Positions 61,890 to 64,000 of a DNA stretch of 64,000 bases are shown here, in pieces; positions within the stretch are counted from its first letter, which is position 1; every line of letters begins with the position of its first letter. The notes below the pieces were generated by a model, which saw nothing but the letters and a program-made list of their open reading frames with translations, was not told the DNA's origin and made no database searches. The stretch lies in NCBI RefSeq assembly GCF_000159995.1, contig NZ_GG700643.1:530145-594144 (forward strand). The letters run 5' to 3'. Position numbers and translations under genes: made by a program. The DNA comes from Alloprevotella tannerae ATCC 51259 (GTDB taxonomy: Bacteria; Bacteroidota; Bacteroidia; Bacteroidales; Bacteroidaceae).

Positions 61890-62200
61890 AAAGCCGCAGG
61901 GGCGGGGGTGATGCTTGCGAAAATCCTTCTGTATCAGCAAAAACATACTGCTCCGCATCGGTAACGGGCGAAAAACGAACGCGGAGAAATCACTATCCGG
62001 CTTAAAATGCCCTAAGTCTCTGACGGCGATGGCTTATTCTTGTGACAACAAGCGACGACGCTACGTTTTACATCGAAAAAGCGGGACAAAACAAGGGGTA
62101 AGCCGAAGCCTACGTTGCAAAAATGATACATAGACTTTGAATTTCTTGTGCGCTACTGCTAAAATTAGCGCTTCAAACAAAAGAGCTAACATTTTTCAGA
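61890..62200. other. Intergenic stretch without supported gene
   Basis: About 300 nt with only a short unsupported open frame. No repeat or hairpin recognised. Confidence 0.5.
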
Positions 62201-62207
62201 CCTAAAA

Positions 62208-62239
62208 TTTGCATTCGTTTAGATTTATTTTTATTTTTG
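62208..62239 (+). promoter_or_regulatory. Promoter of small lipoprotein gene
   Basis: -33 TTTG (62208-62211) and -7 box TATTTTTG (62232-62239) with a 20-nt spacer, 21 nt before the ATG at 62261. It rules out the TTG at 62237 as a start. Confidence 0.7.
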
Positions 62240-62260
62240 CATTTACAAACTTGCATCATC

Positions 62261-62623
62261 ATGGGTACAATTATAAAAAAATATAGCCAACTATTGCTGT
62301 TGGCAGCCTGCTTTACACTCTTTTCAGGTTGTGATTTTAAGCCCGCAACGGCGTCCTTGGAAGACACTGTGTGGGAGCACGAATTTTCACAAGAAGATCA
62401 AGATCCCAAAAGCATTAAAAAAGCCGTACTTTACTTTAAAAATCAAACGCTTACCTACTATGCACTGAGCGCTGACGGCCGTAAAAAACACCTCATAGCC
62501 TCATATCCGTACACGCTCGAAGAGCATCTGCTCACCGCCGGCAATCAGCACGCCATCGTGGGTGGATATTCCTTTTACTTCAATGAGATGTTGTTTATTA
62601 AAACCAACAAAACGAAGTTTTAG
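62261..62623 (+). CDS. Small lipoprotein, unknown function
   Basis: A 120-residue lipoprotein. Hydrophobic signal ends in lipobox LFSGC (Cys24). The mature part (SLEDTVWEHEF, KAVLYFKNQTLTYYALSADG, FYFNEMLFIK) reads like a single small beta-sandwich or lipocalin-type domain seen in many Bacteroidales lipoproteins; no motif pins it to a family. It has its own promoter and stands alone between repeat-containing regions. Confidence 0.75.
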   Translation: MGTIIKKYSQLLLLAACFTLFSGCDFKPATASLEDTVWEHEFSQEDQDPKSIKKAVLYFKNQTLTYYALSADGRKKHLIASYPYTLEEHLLTAGNQHAIVGGYSFYFNEMLFIKTNKTKF

Positions 62624-62809
62624 ATAGGGCCATCAGCAGGCCTATATCTTTTCACGTTTTTTGAGCTTTCTATTTTTACATTTTTTAGTGATACGCTGCG
62701 AGGTGCACCACTTTTTTTGGCTGCTCGCCCTACGACTTAAGCGCAAGCAGAACCAACATTTTGACAAACAAAGCTTGACCAATAAGCGCCGCCGCCTGCC
62801 CTTTTTGGT

Positions 62810-62895
62810 GTACGCTCACGAGCGTAGACCTTTTTCATCGTGAGCGCACGGTCTTTTCATCACGAGCGTACATCTTTTTTCTCGTGAGCGCAAAC
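62810..62895. repeat. 22-bp repeat cluster with TCRYGAGCG core (copy 4 of 4)
   Basis: Units TACGCTCACGAGCGTAGACC, TTTTTCATCGTGAGCGCACGG, TTTTCATCACGAGCGTACAT, and TTTTTTCTCGTGAGCGCAAACG. The first unit is itself a perfect palindrome around TACGCTCACGAGCGTA apart from the centre. 62900-63190 is GC-rich and shows no gene. Confidence 0.85.
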
Positions 62896-63193
62896 GCCCC
62901 AAGCGAGGACGAAGCCGCACGAAGGGCAAGCTCGGGGCGCAGAAAGCAAGCAGGCGGCGGGCGGCCATGCGCGGGACGGCTTTTTCTCTACGTCGGTCGT
63001 GGCGGCAAGGCTGCCTAAGGGCGGTCGCGAGCGGAAGGGTCGCCTATACAAAGGGCACGGAGGCCAACGAAAGGCAGGGCTTGCCGCGGCGTGATGGCGC
63101 GGCATAAAGCCAAAGGGGCGCATACGCTTAACCGCCGCAAAGCTTGTGAGGCCTTGCAGCGGTTAAAGGGTTCAGATATAGCGCCGACTGCGC

Positions 63194-64000
63194 TTATTTG
63201 ATGACAACTTTCTTGCCGTTAATCACATACACGCCGCGCGGGAGTTGGGAGCGCGCTGCATCGACACGCTTACCGTGAACGTCATAGACAATCGGCGTAT
63301 GCGCGGGCGAAGCATTGGGCGCAATCAAGGCCGTGACGACGTCGAGCACTATGGGCAACGATTCAGAAGCATCGGCATATACAGCCGTCACACTGTACGT
63401 GTGTTGCCCGTCGGCCTTCGCTTGCGTATCGGTATAGCCCGGTTGTTCGGCTGCGCCCAAGTATTGACCGTCGCAATATACGCGATAGCCCGTAGGCGTA
63501 TTGCCGCCCTCATACGTAATGTCGTCGATCATAAACAAGAATGCCTGATCAGCGCTCGTCGTATGGCGAATGGCGAAATAATTCGTACCCTCGGGCAGGT
63601 CTACATTGATCTCTGTCCAATTGCCGCTTGACTGCGTGTAAATATCGCCAATGAGTTGGAAACTCTCCTGCGCCTTATCGGTTGAGGAAACCAGCACTTG
63701 GAACTCTTCATTTCCGAAGTCCTTGCCGGCATAGTTGTTGACGTAGAAACGAATCTTTTGCGCTTTGCCTGAAAGCGGCGGACTGATGAGCCAGTTGTCA
63801 GCCTTTACGTAAGTCTTTCCCGTCTGATCCGTCTGATAAACGGCTACGAGTGCCTTCGTACCGGAATGGGGGTCAAGGCCTTGGCCGGATCCGTAAAGAT
63901 CTCCGGGCTGCCAATTCATAAAAGCAAACTGCTCTTGCTGGTGCGGATAGCGCGAGTTTTTAGAAAGCGGGCAGGCGTAGCCCTTATCCGCATCGATCGT
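63194..64000 (-). CDS. Cleaved-adhesin-domain surface protein, N-terminal part outside window
   Basis: The open frame continues to the right edge, so at least 268 residues of a longer protein are present. The first visible residues, TIDADKGYACP, begin a cleaved-adhesin domain as found in gingipains and HagA. It continues with KADNWLISPPLSG, FQVLVSSTDKAQ, VDLPEGTNYFAIRHTT and FMIDDITYEGG. An Fn3-like linker (YRVYCDGQYLGAAEQPGYT, HTYSVTAVYADASES) follows, then the tail LPRGVYVINGKKVVIK, close to that of the two DUF2436 adhesins. In gingipains these domains bind haemoglobin and matrix proteins; here that is inference. Confidence 0.85.
   Translation of the reverse strand, partial: TIDADKGYACPLSKNSRYPHQQEQFAFMNWQPGDLYGSGQGLDPHSGTKALVAVYQTDQTGKTYVKADNWLISPPLSGKAQKIRFYVNNYAGKDFGNEEFQVLVSSTDKAQESFQLIGDIYTQSSGNWTEINVDLPEGTNYFAIRHTTSADQAFLFMIDDITYEGGNTPTGYRVYCDGQYLGAAEQPGYTDTQAKADGQHTYSVTAVYADASESLPIVLDVVTALIAPNASPAHTPIVYDVHGKRVDAARSQLPRGVYVINGKKVVIK

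Overview
The window is a stretch of chromosome from a member of the Bacteroidota, most likely order Bacteroidales and of the oral Porphyromonas/Prevotella type. The evidence is: TAnnTTTG -7 promoter boxes (some with TTTG about 20 nt upstream) in front of many genes; the Bacteroidales form of HU; signal peptides ending in AQ; C-terminal tails of the form LPxGxYxVNGKKVV; and gingipain/HagA-type adhesin domains (DUF2436 and cleaved adhesin) otherwise typical of Porphyromonas and its relatives. The genus is inference. Base composition is about even, except for a visibly AT-richer island at about 17.4-21.1 kb.

Layout. 0-6 kb: purD (cut by the window edge), a membrane protein and a DedA/YqaA protein, then a zinc-type ABC binding protein and ATPase without a permease, a maltose-type O-acetyltransferase and a secreted endonuclease/exonuclease/phosphatase protein. 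6-8.3 kb: a gene-poor stretch with long palindromes and hairpins. 8.3-17.4 kb: a DUF2436 adhesin, a flotillin-like protein, malate dehydrogenase, a dGTPase-like HD protein, a Wzx-type flippase and a GT2 glycosyltransferase. 17.4-21.1 kb: an AT-rich island with an IS982 remnant, a 155-bp direct repeat, a BspA-like leucine-rich-repeat protein and a NYN-domain protein behind a terminator-like leader. 21-33 kb: class I fumarase, TypA, a second DUF2436 adhesin, a two-gene secreted-protein operon, an outer-membrane barrel, NhaD and tRNA-Arg(CCU). 33-48.7 kb: nrdA-nrdB, a TrmH-like methyltransferase, a GT4 glycosyltransferase, an IspD-LicD fusion, an LTA-synthase-like phosphotransferase, inositol-phosphate synthase, a DUF5686 outer-membrane protein and MiaB. 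49.3-51.7 kb: a lysis-like cassette (two HU proteins, a small two-TM holin-like protein, a GH108 muramidase and a spanin-like lipoprotein). 51.8-64 kb: a CYTH protein with a 47-aa membrane protein, RF2, an acyl-CoA synthetase, hcp with a palindromic operator, secreted and M48 proteins, a HisC-like aminotransferase overlapping a LicC-like nucleotidyltransferase, a small lipoprotein, and a cleaved-adhesin protein cut by the right edge.

How it fits together. Fumarase, malate dehydrogenase, NhaD and the NO/hydroxylamine-linked Hcp fit an anaerobic, succinate-forming, Na+-dependent metabolism. The flippase, two glycosyltransferases, LicD fusion, LicC-like enzyme and LTA-synthase-like protein point to phospho-substituted surface glycans. 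Five secreted proteins carry similar C-terminal tails suggestive of type IX secretion.

The most unusual observations are these. (1) A compact two-stem leader with compensatory base changes precedes both DUF2436 adhesin genes. (2) The HU-HU-holin-GH108-spanin cassette has no other phage genes around it. (3) Several families of 21-22 bp intergenic repeats, three of them with palindromic cores, recur across the window. (4) The NYN gene is transcribed through a hairpin plus U-run just before its start codon.
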